The position numbers and the translations under genes are program-made. This document shows positions 15,344 to 24,800 of a stretch of DNA of 39,582 nt, in pieces. A model generated the notes under the pieces. It saw nothing but the letters and a program-made list of their open reading frames with translations. It made no database searches and had not been told where the DNA came from. Each line of letters starts with the position of its first letter. Position 1 is the first letter of the stretch. The stretch is from a virus: the IMG/VR virus record IMGVR_UViG_3300043398_000276, positions 1 through 39,582 of that record; one strand, given 5' to 3'.

Positions 15344-17432
15344 CGGGAATCTCAACGCCTTCACGGCGGCGAACGGTGACCGGTTTACCGGAAACTGGCA
15401 ACTGAACAACGGTCAGGCTATGACCTGTGACGCCGGCGCGACCGTGACGACGACCGGCTATTATACCGGCACCATCGAGGGACAGATCGTCTGCAATCTG
15501 ACGATGGATAACCCCTTCCGCCTGCGGTCTTCGCAGACCAAGCCTACATCTGGTGACTGGGCTGGCCTCTCATGCAACGGTGTGGACGCCAACAGCACGC
15601 TCAAGGGTGCGATCATCGAGGACTGCGACTTCGGGATTTATTTCAACTCGACCTATGCAGCGGACAACCTTGACCTCGACAAGGTAAAATTCAACAACTG
15701 CGCCTTCGCCATCGGTGTGAATAGTGGGGCCGTGTCCGGAATTGATTTCGGCGACATCGAAATAGCGGGCGGCGGCACGTCGGCGACGGCGTTCACCGAG
15801 TGTATCCGCATGGCGGCATCGGGAACGTGGACGTTGGGCCGCGTCTGGATTCATGACCGCTCCCACAACAATTCTGCCTCGACTGATCCGGTTATCGACA
15901 TGCAGGCCGGGACATTGACAATCGCCGCGCTCATTATCCAGCGTGTTGCCAGCCATTCACGATACATCTACCGGACTACGGGGACGCCGACACTGAATCT
16001 GACAAAGGTTTGGATCGATAATCCATCGAACTCCACGGCGATTGATGATGCGATTTTTTACAATTGGACCAGCGGCACCCTAAACGTGGACGGCGGTATC
16101 GTACGAAGTTTCAGTGCGCTTGTAGATGACTGCGTAACGAATGCCCTCGTGACGTTTGACAATGTGGATTTCTATGGCTTGGGCCGTTACTCATTCATCG
16201 AGGGCGGAAATTTCACCCACTGTTATTTCGATGGCATAACCTATAGCACGAATCCGGTTCGGCGCGGGGGTTCGATTTCCAGCATTGCCAACACTGGCAC
16301 GGCCGACGGATCGACTGAATACAATCCTGGCGGATCGACTGGATTTTACTCTGTGGATTCGATTAATGACACGCAGGCGACGCCGAATTACCCGCCGTCG
16401 ATTTCGTCCGACCTCAATGTATCGTCAGTCACGGCCAATGGTGCAGCATTCGCGTGGACGGTCGGTTGTCCGGGTCGAACCGTGGTCATGATCGACGATG
16501 CGGCGCGAACAGTCAATGGGTGGTTCGATTCCGCTGAATATGTCGGTGTCGGCTGGGAAAGCTACACGGAATGGATTGATTATTCCGGCAAGGGCAAGAC
16601 GATTGACACGCTGACCAGCCGGACGCGGACCATTGCGAACCATTTGAAGGACAATACGGCATTCAAGGGGCGCCTGAAGTTTATTCCCTTTTGGGAAGAC
16701 CCAACTGACGCCGTGCATGGATCTGAGCAGTCGTTTACGACGCTGGCGAGTAGCACGACGCCGACGTTCTCCGGCATTGTCAGCCTGACTGATATGGGTG
16801 ACGGCACTCTGCTGGCCACTTGGACCGGGGCAACGGATGGTGTGAAATTTGAGGTGCACCTTCACACGTCCAGCATGAACGATACGAATCTGGATGCTCG
16901 AACCTATGTTGTTGGTTGTGTGGATGACAATGGTGGGTCGAGTTATTCTTACCGGATTGCCGTAACGGCTCAGGGCGCCGCCAAGCTGACCAAGAACACA
17001 ACCTACTACTGCGCGGTGCGGGCGATTGGCGCCGGGGGTCTGGATGACGGAAACACGGTCAATGCCAGCAAGAAGGTGACCAATCCCGTCGATCTTGGCA
17101 GCGTTGATGTCGTCATCCCTCAGGGTGCGCCGGTGTCGCTGCAAACGACGGCGACGGCGATTTATACCTGTCCGTCCGGCAAGGTGGCGTCGGTCAAATT
17201 GTCCTGCGCGAACGTGGACAGTTCCAGCCGGCCGTTGACGCTGCATCTGGTTCTCTCCGGTGGTTCGGAAGCGGCAACGAACAAGCTGGTCAACGCAGTG
17301 GTGTTGTCAGCGAACGCGGATCCGAATAAATACGGCCCATTCGTGCTTAACGCCGGGGACAAGATCAGCGGATTGACCGATTCGAATGACAAAGTGGTTG
17401 CGACTCCTACCCCTGTGGAGGTAACGCTATGA
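15330..17432 (+). CDS. Large beta-rich fibre or spike protein
   Basis: A 700-residue protein of Ser/Thr/Asn/Gly-rich beta sequence. About 40-340 shows short repeated strands with small residues (for example NCAFAIGVNSGAVSGIDFGD), as in right-handed beta-helices of tailspikes. About 480-588 looks like a fibronectin type III domain, with SLTDMGDGTLLATWTGA and TTYYCAVRAIGAGG. The final 110 residues are another beta sandwich. GTG 15330 has GGAG at 15319-15322 and overlaps the previous gene by 14 bases. A virion host-binding or tail surface role fits, but no catalytic residues of a polysaccharide lyase or hydrolase could be identified. Confidence 0.65.
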   Translation: MADRSGNLNAFTAANGDRFTGNWQLNNGQAMTCDAGATVTTTGYYTGTIEGQIVCNLTMDNPFRLRSSQTKPTSGDWAGLSCNGVDANSTLKGAIIEDCDFGIYFNSTYAADNLDLDKVKFNNCAFAIGVNSGAVSGIDFGDIEIAGGGTSATAFTECIRMAASGTWTLGRVWIHDRSHNNSASTDPVIDMQAGTLTIAALIIQRVASHSRYIYRTTGTPTLNLTKVWIDNPSNSTAIDDAIFYNWTSGTLNVDGGIVRSFSALVDDCVTNALVTFDNVDFYGLGRYSFIEGGNFTHCYFDGITYSTNPVRRGGSISSIANTGTADGSTEYNPGGSTGFYSVDSINDTQATPNYPPSISSDLNVSSVTANGAAFAWTVGCPGRTVVMIDDAARTVNGWFDSAEYVGVGWESYTEWIDYSGKGKTIDTLTSRTRTIANHLKDNTAFKGRLKFIPFWEDPTDAVHGSEQSFTTLASSTTPTFSGIVSLTDMGDGTLLATWTGATDGVKFEVHLHTSSMNDTNLDARTYVVGCVDDNGGSSYSYRIAVTAQGAAKLTKNTTYYCAVRAIGAGGLDDGNTVNASKKVTNPVDLGSVDVVIPQGAPVSLQTTATAIYTCPSGKVASVKLSCANVDSSSRPLTLHLVLSGGSEAATNKLVNAVVLSANADPNKYGPFVLNAGDKISGLTDSNDKVVATPTPVEVTL

Positions 17433-17881
17433 CACTCCTGGCAGGCCAGAAGAAAACGCTGTTACGAGGCAAGGGTAATCCGCCGGGCTGGCCGCAAAAT
17501 TGGGAATTTCCTGGATCCAATCCACCTGGTTGGCCGAGACCGATTGCTGACGGCCTGGTGGAGTTCCATGTTGACCGTGATGTGAAGTTGGAAATCTACT
17601 GCCAAGACAGTTTTGACGAGGATACGGACGCTCTTGTCGGGCACTATTTCGAGGTTGAAGCGTTTGACCAGAACGGGAACCGGGTGCGCCTGCGCGACTC
17701 CGAGGATGTTCCTTGGGCCATGCGCGCACTGATTCAGATCGGACCCACCGAGAATGCGCATTTTGGATTTTCTCGCTTTTTGCAGTTCGATCTGGTGCGG
17801 GCGGTTGGTCGAGTCCGGGGGCGGGTCAGGGTGTTCGGCGACTCCTCCACTGCTATGACAGATTTCGAGGTTCGGAAATGA
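17429..17881 (+). CDS. Pro/Trp-rich N-terminus protein, paralogue of the next gene
   Basis: A 150-residue protein whose start overlaps the previous stop by 4 bases (ATGA). The N-terminus (13-37) is rich in Pro, Gly and Trp (GNPPGWPQNWEFPG). The rest is a small beta domain with DSFDEDTDALVGHYFEVEAF. The first 110 residues or so of the next gene repeat the plan: Pro/Trp tract, then ILDEFGDDTDDLSCHWIRVSA. The two are probably tandem duplicates, with the second having gained a propeller. Likely tail-tip or fibre proteins. Confidence 0.6.
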   Translation: MTLLAGQKKTLLRGKGNPPGWPQNWEFPGSNPPGWPRPIADGLVEFHVDRDVKLEIYCQDSFDEDTDALVGHYFEVEAFDQNGNRVRLRDSEDVPWAMRALIQIGPTENAHFGFSRFLQFDLVRAVGRVRGRVRVFGDSSTAMTDFEVRK

Positions 17882-19296
17882 GTTTCGCGTATGCAGCCAA
17901 GGCGCCAGCGGCGGTAAGCTGTCCATCCGGTCCTCCGGGCTGGCCGTCTGGCTGGCCTTTGGAGCCCGGTCCGCCGTGGCCTCCGGGCGAATGGCCTATT
18001 GCCATTGAGGCGGGCGACTACACCCTTGATGTCGATATTTCAACTCATGTGACGACCGAGGATCTGGACTGCGTGGAACTGGAATCGCGGATTCTCGATG
18101 AATTCGGCGACGACACGGACGATTTGTCCTGCCACTGGATTCGTGTTAGCGCGACGATTGACGGAACTCCTGTGTCCATGCGTCTGGATCCGGCGGATGA
18201 TTGGGTGACGGAATTACTGCTTCCCGCCGTCAATTTCGAGGGAACGAAGATTGGGGCCTATGAGTGGGTGTATTTGGATTTGGACAGCGCGGACTATCTG
18301 AAAACGATAGAATGGTCGTTGGATATCCCGACAGTAGATCCAGTGGTGGAGAACGAGGCGGAAACATTTGTGCTGGCGCCGATGGAAACAGAGCTTGTTG
18401 TTGACGCTTCAGACACATACATCGAATCTGCTGAGAGCATTTTTCCATACGGTAATCATATATATGTTGCGGCAAGAGGCAGTGATCGTGTCAGCAAGTT
18501 TTTGAAAGCTGATCTGAGTTTGGTTTCGAGCATTAATAATTCGACGGTCTTTGCAAACCTATATTCATTGGCAGAAGATGGCGGATATCTTTTTTCGATA
18601 GAATCCGGTGGATATATTGGCGAAATTCGTCTTTCTGATTTTTCATTGACGCGATCTTACGACATCCCATCTGTTGGCGGTGCCCAGCTTGCTGTTGCCG
18701 TAGATTCAAATTATGTTTATGGTGGTGGCGATACCAATAGCCGTCTTACTAGGGTGAACAGGTTGTCTTTTGTTGCCGACGGATTCTTGTCGTCAGCGTC
18801 TGCGCTTGACGGAATTCGTGAAATATTGATTCGTGACGGATATTTGTGGGTTTTGGCGTCTGACGACGATATGATCACTCGGATAAGCGTAGCATCATTC
18901 AGTATTGTTGACAGTCTTTCCGATGTTTCCATGGATACTGCGAGTTCAATGGCTTTTGGTGATTCTTATTTGGGAGTCCTTTCATATGTCGAAGATATTG
19001 TAACATTTATTGATCCTGAAGATTTTTCAATCGCCGGGACGGTTTCTGGTATTACGTCAAATTCCGGGTCAGAAATCAAGTTTGCCGACGGATATTTTTA
19101 CGTTACAGCTTCAGGTTCTCCAGGGCAAATCAGGCGGATCCGGGAGTTTTCAATGGAATTGGTGGAAACGTATTCTGATTCGGCAGGACTGAGAAATGCT
19201 GGATGTTTTTGTGTTTCTGGTGGATTCGCTTACTGTTCGCCAGATGATGGAACCGGTAACGATAAACTTTCAAAAATCAATCTTGGTTATTCGTAG
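17878..19296 (+). CDS. Pro/Trp-rich domain fused to a beta-propeller (receptor-binding candidate)
   Basis: A 472-residue protein. Residues 15-41 are Pro/Gly/Trp-rich (CPSGPPGWPSGWPLEPGPPW). Residues about 45-145 match the small beta domain of the previous gene. From about 180 to the end, repeats alternate a 'Gly-Tyr-Leu/Phe' strand and a Ser/Asp-rich turn (for example DGGYLFSIESGGYIGEI and DGYLWVLASDDDMITRI), typical of NHL/YncE-like beta-propeller blades. That half of the gene is clearly more AT-rich and uses codons ending in T or A, unlike its own N-terminus, so the propeller may have been acquired separately. As the last fibre-type gene it is a good candidate for receptor recognition (inference). 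ATG 17878 overlaps the previous stop (ATGA). Confidence 0.65.
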   Translation: MSFAYAAKAPAAVSCPSGPPGWPSGWPLEPGPPWPPGEWPIAIEAGDYTLDVDISTHVTTEDLDCVELESRILDEFGDDTDDLSCHWIRVSATIDGTPVSMRLDPADDWVTELLLPAVNFEGTKIGAYEWVYLDLDSADYLKTIEWSLDIPTVDPVVENEAETFVLAPMETELVVDASDTYIESAESIFPYGNHIYVAARGSDRVSKFLKADLSLVSSINNSTVFANLYSLAEDGGYLFSIESGGYIGEIRLSDFSLTRSYDIPSVGGAQLAVAVDSNYVYGGGDTNSRLTRVNRLSFVADGFLSSASALDGIREILIRDGYLWVLASDDDMITRISVASFSIVDSLSDVSMDTASSMAFGDSYLGVLSYVEDIVTFIDPEDFSIAGTVSGITSNSGSEIKFADGYFYVTASGSPGQIRRIREFSMELVETYSDSAGLRNAGCFCVSGGFAYCSPDDGTGNDKLSKINLGYS

Positions 19297-19307
19297 AGGA
19301 GGTTGTC

Positions 19308-20585
19308 ATGGGTGGTGGAGCACAAAGTCTTGGCCCCGGTGGAGCCGCATGGAATCGTCAGCCACAAGTTTATGACCCGCTGGCTGGTTGGAATCGTATC
19401 AATGCAGGTTCCCAATACGGTCTTGCGCCCGGGATTGAAATCCGGCAGAACGCAAACGGAACGTATGGCGTTGTCCGTCAGTGGGATAAATCGAAGGTCG
19501 TTGGCCGTGCCGGCAGCATTGAAGAACTCATGAATTCTCCCCAGTTCAGCGCGAATTGGCGCACGGGTCCGGCGCCGGCGATGCCGGGCCAGGGTGGCGG
19601 TGCCGCAGGCGGTGGCACTCCGGCCCCCGGCGCAACGGGTGCCTACATGCCTCCGACTCAGACGGCTGGCATGCCTGGTGAATATACCCCTCCGGCCAGT
19701 GGCATTCCTGGCAATCCGGCGATCAACCCGCTGATTGAGGATTTTCGCGCGCAACAACAGCGCGCCAACCAGGCCAACGAAGCCCGATATGCTGATATCA
19801 AGGGTCAGCACGAAGGCCAATACACAAATATCATGGGCCAGTTGGAAGGACTTGGCACTCAGCAAAAAGCCGATGTCAACACGCAGTATGCGGGGATTGG
19901 GTCGCGGATCGGTCAGGACATGGTTTCCCGCGGCCTGTCAGGGACGACCATCGCTCCGACGATGGCCATGGGCGTGGAACGTGAACGGCAGGCGGCTCAG
20001 TCCCGGTTGCAGGAGGGATTGACCCGTGAACGCCTCGGCTACCAGACCAGTCTCATGGGCGACAAATTGGCCTTCATGGAGCGTCGAAACGATGTCGGTC
20101 CGGACGTGGGTCAGTTCAATGCCCTGCTGAACGCCTACGGTCAGGCTGGAAGCCCTGGCGGAAATGGTTCAGTGACCTATGGCGCCGGTGGCGGTGCATC
20201 GTATAATATGGGCGGCGGTGGTGTTCCGGGTGGTGGAATCGGTGGCGCCGGTAGTCCGGTTCCCGTTGGCATGGGTCAGGGCGCGCCATTTGTCCCGAAC
20301 CAGAACGGGTTCGGTGTGGCGCCGGACAAGTCGCCCACGATGGTGGCTCCCGCGCCGGGTGGTGGCACGACCTCCACGTATATTCAGGGAGTGGTTCGCC
20401 GCGATGCCAACGGTAACCCCATTCCCATTCAGGGGCCGGCGCCGACGACCGTTACCCAGACGCCGCGCGGGACGACCTACACTCGGATCATGGGTCCGAA
20501 AACGACGGTCCAGCCGTCCGCATCACAACTGCAAGCGCAGATTCGCGCGCGCAGCATGCGGGCGCCGGAACGGGCAGGCTGGTAA
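19308..20585 (+). CDS. Gly-rich internal virion protein candidate
   Basis: A 425-residue protein with a strong ribosome site (AGAGGAGG) before ATG 19308. The N-terminal 60 residues are globular; 80-140 and 280-345 are Gly/Pro-rich; 145-250 is a helical Gln-rich stretch likely to be coiled coil, including EARYADIKGQHEGQYTNIMG. It lies just before another Gln-rich protein and the giant polyvalent gene. Short-tailed phages often have such a trio of internal 'ejection' proteins that leave the head with the DNA. That role is inferred from position and composition. Confidence 0.6.
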   Translation: MGGGAQSLGPGGAAWNRQPQVYDPLAGWNRINAGSQYGLAPGIEIRQNANGTYGVVRQWDKSKVVGRAGSIEELMNSPQFSANWRTGPAPAMPGQGGGAAGGGTPAPGATGAYMPPTQTAGMPGEYTPPASGIPGNPAINPLIEDFRAQQQRANQANEARYADIKGQHEGQYTNIMGQLEGLGTQQKADVNTQYAGIGSRIGQDMVSRGLSGTTIAPTMAMGVERERQAAQSRLQEGLTRERLGYQTSLMGDKLAFMERRNDVGPDVGQFNALLNAYGQAGSPGGNGSVTYGAGGGASYNMGGGGVPGGGIGGAGSPVPVGMGQGAPFVPNQNGFGVAPDKSPTMVAPAPGGGTTSTYIQGVVRRDANGNPIPIQGPAPTTVTQTPRGTTYTRIMGPKTTVQPSASQLQAQIRARSMRAPERAGW

Positions 20586-20597
20586 CCAGGGGACAAC

Positions 20598-21857
20598 ATG
20601 GCCATCAACGTAAGTTACAATACCGATCCTCGCCTTTCCGGGACAGCCGCCTATGCAGCCGGCGCCGGCGAGTATCAGCAGCGTCAGCAGCAGCGCGGTG
20701 ATGCTCTGGCGGCCCAGGCGCGGCAGGCTGGCATGCAACAGCAGCAGCTTGACTTGCAGCGCGAAAACATGCAGTTGGCCGACAAGCGGTATTACGAGGG
20801 GATCGAGAACGAAGTTGACCGTGACCTCTGGATGTCGCAGCAAGGGTTGATCGAGCGCGAACAGCAGATCCAGGGCCAGATGCGCCTGGGCGATCATGCC
20901 GCCGAATTGGAGCGCACTCAACGTCTTCAGATGATGCCGTGGGCGCAGCGGCAACTGGAACAGATGGAAGAAGAAATGTTCCGGATCCAGATCGACCCGT
21001 CGTTGGACGATTTCGAGCGCGAGTCCGCGATGCGGGAAAAGGGATTGCAGTTGCAGCGGGTTCACTCCGCCGCGAATGCCGCGCAGCGCGCACAGTCACG
21101 TTTTCCGCAGGGGCAGGATGTCGGCGATTCGTGGAATGATGGCAACACCGGCGCGATGATCACTCGTGATAACGACGGCAATGTCCGGCTGCTGCTGAAA
21201 CCGGACGAAATCAATCCGGAGCCGAAGGGCGTTCCGCAGTTTAAGGATTTGGCGGCAATTCAGAAATCGGCGTATGAGGCTTTGACGCGAATGACTGGTG
21301 ATGGAACGATGGTTCCGCCAACTCCACAGGATGTTGAAGATTTTACTATGCGGATTTTGGCACTTCGGAATCGAATTATGAACCAGTCTCCCGCCGCGCC
21401 CGTGGAACAGCAAGGCGGAATGCCACCGCCAGAACAGTCAGCCCCGGTTCAGGATCCCATGCAGGGCGTCGCGCCACAAGGTGACCCGGAAGAATTGCGC
21501 CAGGCTGCATTGCAGGCCGCGCCGCAACCTGACAAGCTGGTCGGTGATCAAGGCAAGGAGTGGTTTCGGAATGCTGTTGGCGTCGAAAATGATGAGGTTG
21601 GCGTTGTTGTAGATGCCGTTTTTGATTTGGTTTTTACGCAGGGTAAAAATCTCATTTCGCCCGAAGGCAGGGCTTTGCTTGAAGGCTTACCCGAACCGGA
21701 AATCCGTAAAATAGCTCGCGCCCTTGCTGCCACCGGCGCTATGTCTGAATTGATCAAAGATGAACGCAAGCAGAAAATCAATGAAGCCAAAGGCCGCGCT
21801 CCGCGTAGCGCTTCTATGTTGTCAGGGAACATGGCGCCCGCTGGTTGGGGGCGGTAA
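20598..21857 (+). CDS. Gln-rich coiled-coil internal virion protein candidate
   Basis: A 419-residue protein. Residues about 25-160 are Gln/Glu/Arg/Met-rich and strongly coiled-coil-like (with QQRGDALAAQARQAGMQQQQ). About 270-320 is a Pro/Gln linker. The C-terminal 100 residues are a helical domain. AGGGGA precedes ATG 20598. Its TAA shares a base with the ATG of the giant gene, so the two are translationally coupled. It is probably a structural partner injected with, or needed to load, the giant protein. No family recognised. Confidence 0.6.
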   Translation: MAINVSYNTDPRLSGTAAYAAGAGEYQQRQQQRGDALAAQARQAGMQQQQLDLQRENMQLADKRYYEGIENEVDRDLWMSQQGLIEREQQIQGQMRLGDHAAELERTQRLQMMPWAQRQLEQMEEEMFRIQIDPSLDDFERESAMREKGLQLQRVHSAANAAQRAQSRFPQGQDVGDSWNDGNTGAMITRDNDGNVRLLLKPDEINPEPKGVPQFKDLAAIQKSAYEALTRMTGDGTMVPPTPQDVEDFTMRILALRNRIMNQSPAAPVEQQGGMPPPEQSAPVQDPMQGVAPQGDPEELRQAALQAAPQPDKLVGDQGKEWFRNAVGVENDEVGVVVDAVFDLVFTQGKNLISPEGRALLEGLPEPEIRKIARALAATGAMSELIKDERKQKINEAKGRAPRSASMLSGNMAPAGWGR

Positions 21858-24800
21858 TGGCCGATCCACTGGCGATCTTGCAAGACGAATTGCAGCGCGC
21901 TGAACAGCCCGTGCAGGATCCCATTGCCATCTTGAAGGATGAATACTATACCCAGATCGAGCAACAGCCCGAGGCGGTTCCTCAACCGAAAAACTACGGG
22001 CTTCCCCCGCGCTACAAGTGGAATTCTCTCGGGCCTATCGGGTCCGGTGAAACCGTTTCCCGCCTCGGGAAATCTGGCGAACTCGTGCCGTTTGTCGGCA
22101 TGTTCAGTAGTGTGAAAAAACTTCATGGTGTTCGGTCGGCGCTGGATGCGCTGGACGCCGAACAGAAGGGGACCAGCGATCCGCTGGACGATACAACGCG
22201 GACGCAATATCAGGACACGGTGCAGGAATTCCTTGCCAATTACGAGTATGCCCAAACCCGTGGCTACAGTCTGCCGGCGGAAATTTCCAGCGTGGTTGCC
22301 CAGATGGTGCCATTCGCCATCGAAATTTGGGCCACGGGTGGCATTGCCGGCAGTGCGCGCGCCGGTGTCGGCGCTATGGGTAAGCAAGCCTTGGGCATGG
22401 TCGGCAAGGGCATGTTCAAGCGCGCCGCCATAAAAATGGCTACTCGTGGCGGGGCATTGGCGGCTGCTGGCATGACGCGCGCGGCGCTCATGCCGGGTCG
22501 AATCGCCAAAAAGTATGAAGAGCTTCGCATGCCGAAAGTCCATGTTGCGCCCAATGGCGAACTGACGATCAACCGAAATGAGGACGGCGCGGCAACGGCA
22601 TTTTTCAAAGCCTTCGGCGATGTCGCTATCGAAAACATTTCCGAGGAAACCGGGTCGCATATTGGCAAGGCTTTGTCGAAAATTCCCGGCGTGGACGCGG
22701 CCAAGCAAAAGATCGTTCATGCCATTTCAAAGGCATGGGGTCAGACGGGTAAAAGTTCCGCTGAACTTATGCGTCGTCTGGCTACCAAAGCCGGATACCA
22801 TGGCGTCCTCGAAGAAATTGGCGAAGAACGACTTGGCGACGCTCTCCGGGTGGTTACTGGTGTTGACAATTTCGGCCTTGAGGGTGACGAGAATACCACC
22901 TTCAATCGCGCCGTGGCGGCGATTCCTTCCGGACGTCAACTACTCATTGAAACCGCCTCCTTCATGGTTCCTGGTGCCGTGCAGCAAGCCGGCGCCCGGA
23001 TCATCGACCGGAAGGCCAGCGCCATGCGCGCGGCCGACGAAAAGGCGCAGCTTGACGATGCCGTGCGCGCCAACCTTCGATCCCCGGAAGGCGCCCGTGA
23101 TTTCGTGGATATGTTCCCCGAGGCGGCCACGGAAATTGGCGCCACAAGTTCCCCGAGCCGGGCCATCCTCGACAAATACTTTCCGGATATCCGCTGGTCG
23201 AGCCGGGAACGCATGGAATTTGCCGATGCCGTCCGGGGGGCGTTGGCGGAGAAAAACAAGGGTGCCACGGTGCCGGCGCAGGAAGCCACACAGGAAGCCC
23301 CGGAAGTGGCGCCTGAACCCGTCCAGCCGGCCGCTTATGAACCCGAGGCCGTCACTGAGGCCCCCGCCTTGGAACCGATTCCTGAGCCTGTAGTGCAGCC
23401 AGAACAGCCTGCGGCGCCAGTTCAACAGCCGATTGCTGAACCTGAACAAACTCAACAACCTGAACAATCTGTAGATGACAACCCGGACATTCGCCTGGCC
23501 GGGGCGGTTTCCGATGCCTTGAAAAGTGGTAAGTCATTCAAAAACAAGGACTTCTTTGACCTTGCTGACCAAGTTTACGGCGGCACGCGGGCCGAAGGCA
23601 AATACCGCTCGTCCGACGCCTATGACGCCATGGAACTTGGCGTAAACCGCTACGTGGGCGAGATTATCGCCTCCCGGCCTGATGCCGCCGGCGCCAAGGA
23701 AGCCATTGGCCAGATCGGTCAGATCGTTGACCGCCTGCCCACCCAGACAAACCGCACGGGCGAAAAGGACGTTCTGCAACAGTTTTCGACCCCGCCGGAC
23801 TACGCCTTTGTGGCGGCATGGGCGGCAAATATCAAAGAGGGGGATGCCGTCCTGGAGCCGTCCGCCGGCACCGGATCCCTGGCTACCCATGCCAGGACGG
23901 CCAAGGCCACTGTCACGGCCAACGAACTCTCCAAGCGCCGTGCCGCGCTCCTGAAGTCCCTGGGCGTCGATGTCATGACGGAGGACGCGGAGCATATCAG
24001 CAACCTGATCCCAGAAGGGAAGCGGCCTAACGTGGTTCTCATGAACCCGCCGTTCTCGCATTCCGGTGAGCGCATGGGGACAACGAAGATTGCCGGCATG
24101 GACCGGCGCCATGTGGCCTCGGCCCTGAAGGCACTGAAGCCGGGCGGCCGTCTGGTGGCGATCATCGGTGCGCCGATGCGCGGCGAGGAATCCAACGCTT
24201 CCCGCCAGTGGTTTGCCGACATTGCCAAGGAATATGCCGTCCGGGCGCACGTCATGGTCGGCCGCGGCGTGTATCGGAAATACGGCACGACGTTCCCGAC
24301 GCGCATGCTGGTGATTGACAAGGCGGGTCCGGCGCCGCTGCCCAAGATTCAGAATGCCGAAACGCTGGAACAACTGGTCGATCTACTGGAAGGTGTTCGC
24401 AATGCAAAAGTCAGTCCTGCAAGCGGTCAAGCGGCTGAACCAACGGCCGATCAACCAGTTGGCCAAGAAGTTCCTGTTGCAAGAGAAACAACCGCTCCGG
24501 TTGCACGTCCAGCACAGCCTGGACCTGCTCCAGTGGTTGCTGGAGAACCGGCCGGAGTCGGCGCAGGGCGATCCGGCGGAACTGAGGGAGGCGGCCGCGA
24601 TGCTGGAATACCACAGCAACCAGGACCAGGTGTTGAAGCTGCTGACAGAGGGGTTGCCGAAGGACGCGATCGAGGCGACAAACCCGGTGGACCTGGCGGG
24701 GCCAATGTCGAACTGGCTGGCAATGAGTCTGCCGTCGTCGAACGAGTAGAAGCGCCGGTTGAGAGTGTCCAGCCGACTGCTGCCGCGTCTGAATCCACGG

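Noticed and set aside
20179-20613. Plus-strand frame inside the Gly-rich virion gene considered as overprinted.
   Set aside because: Arg/Trp/Pro-rich shadow of Gly repeats, no convincing ribosome site.
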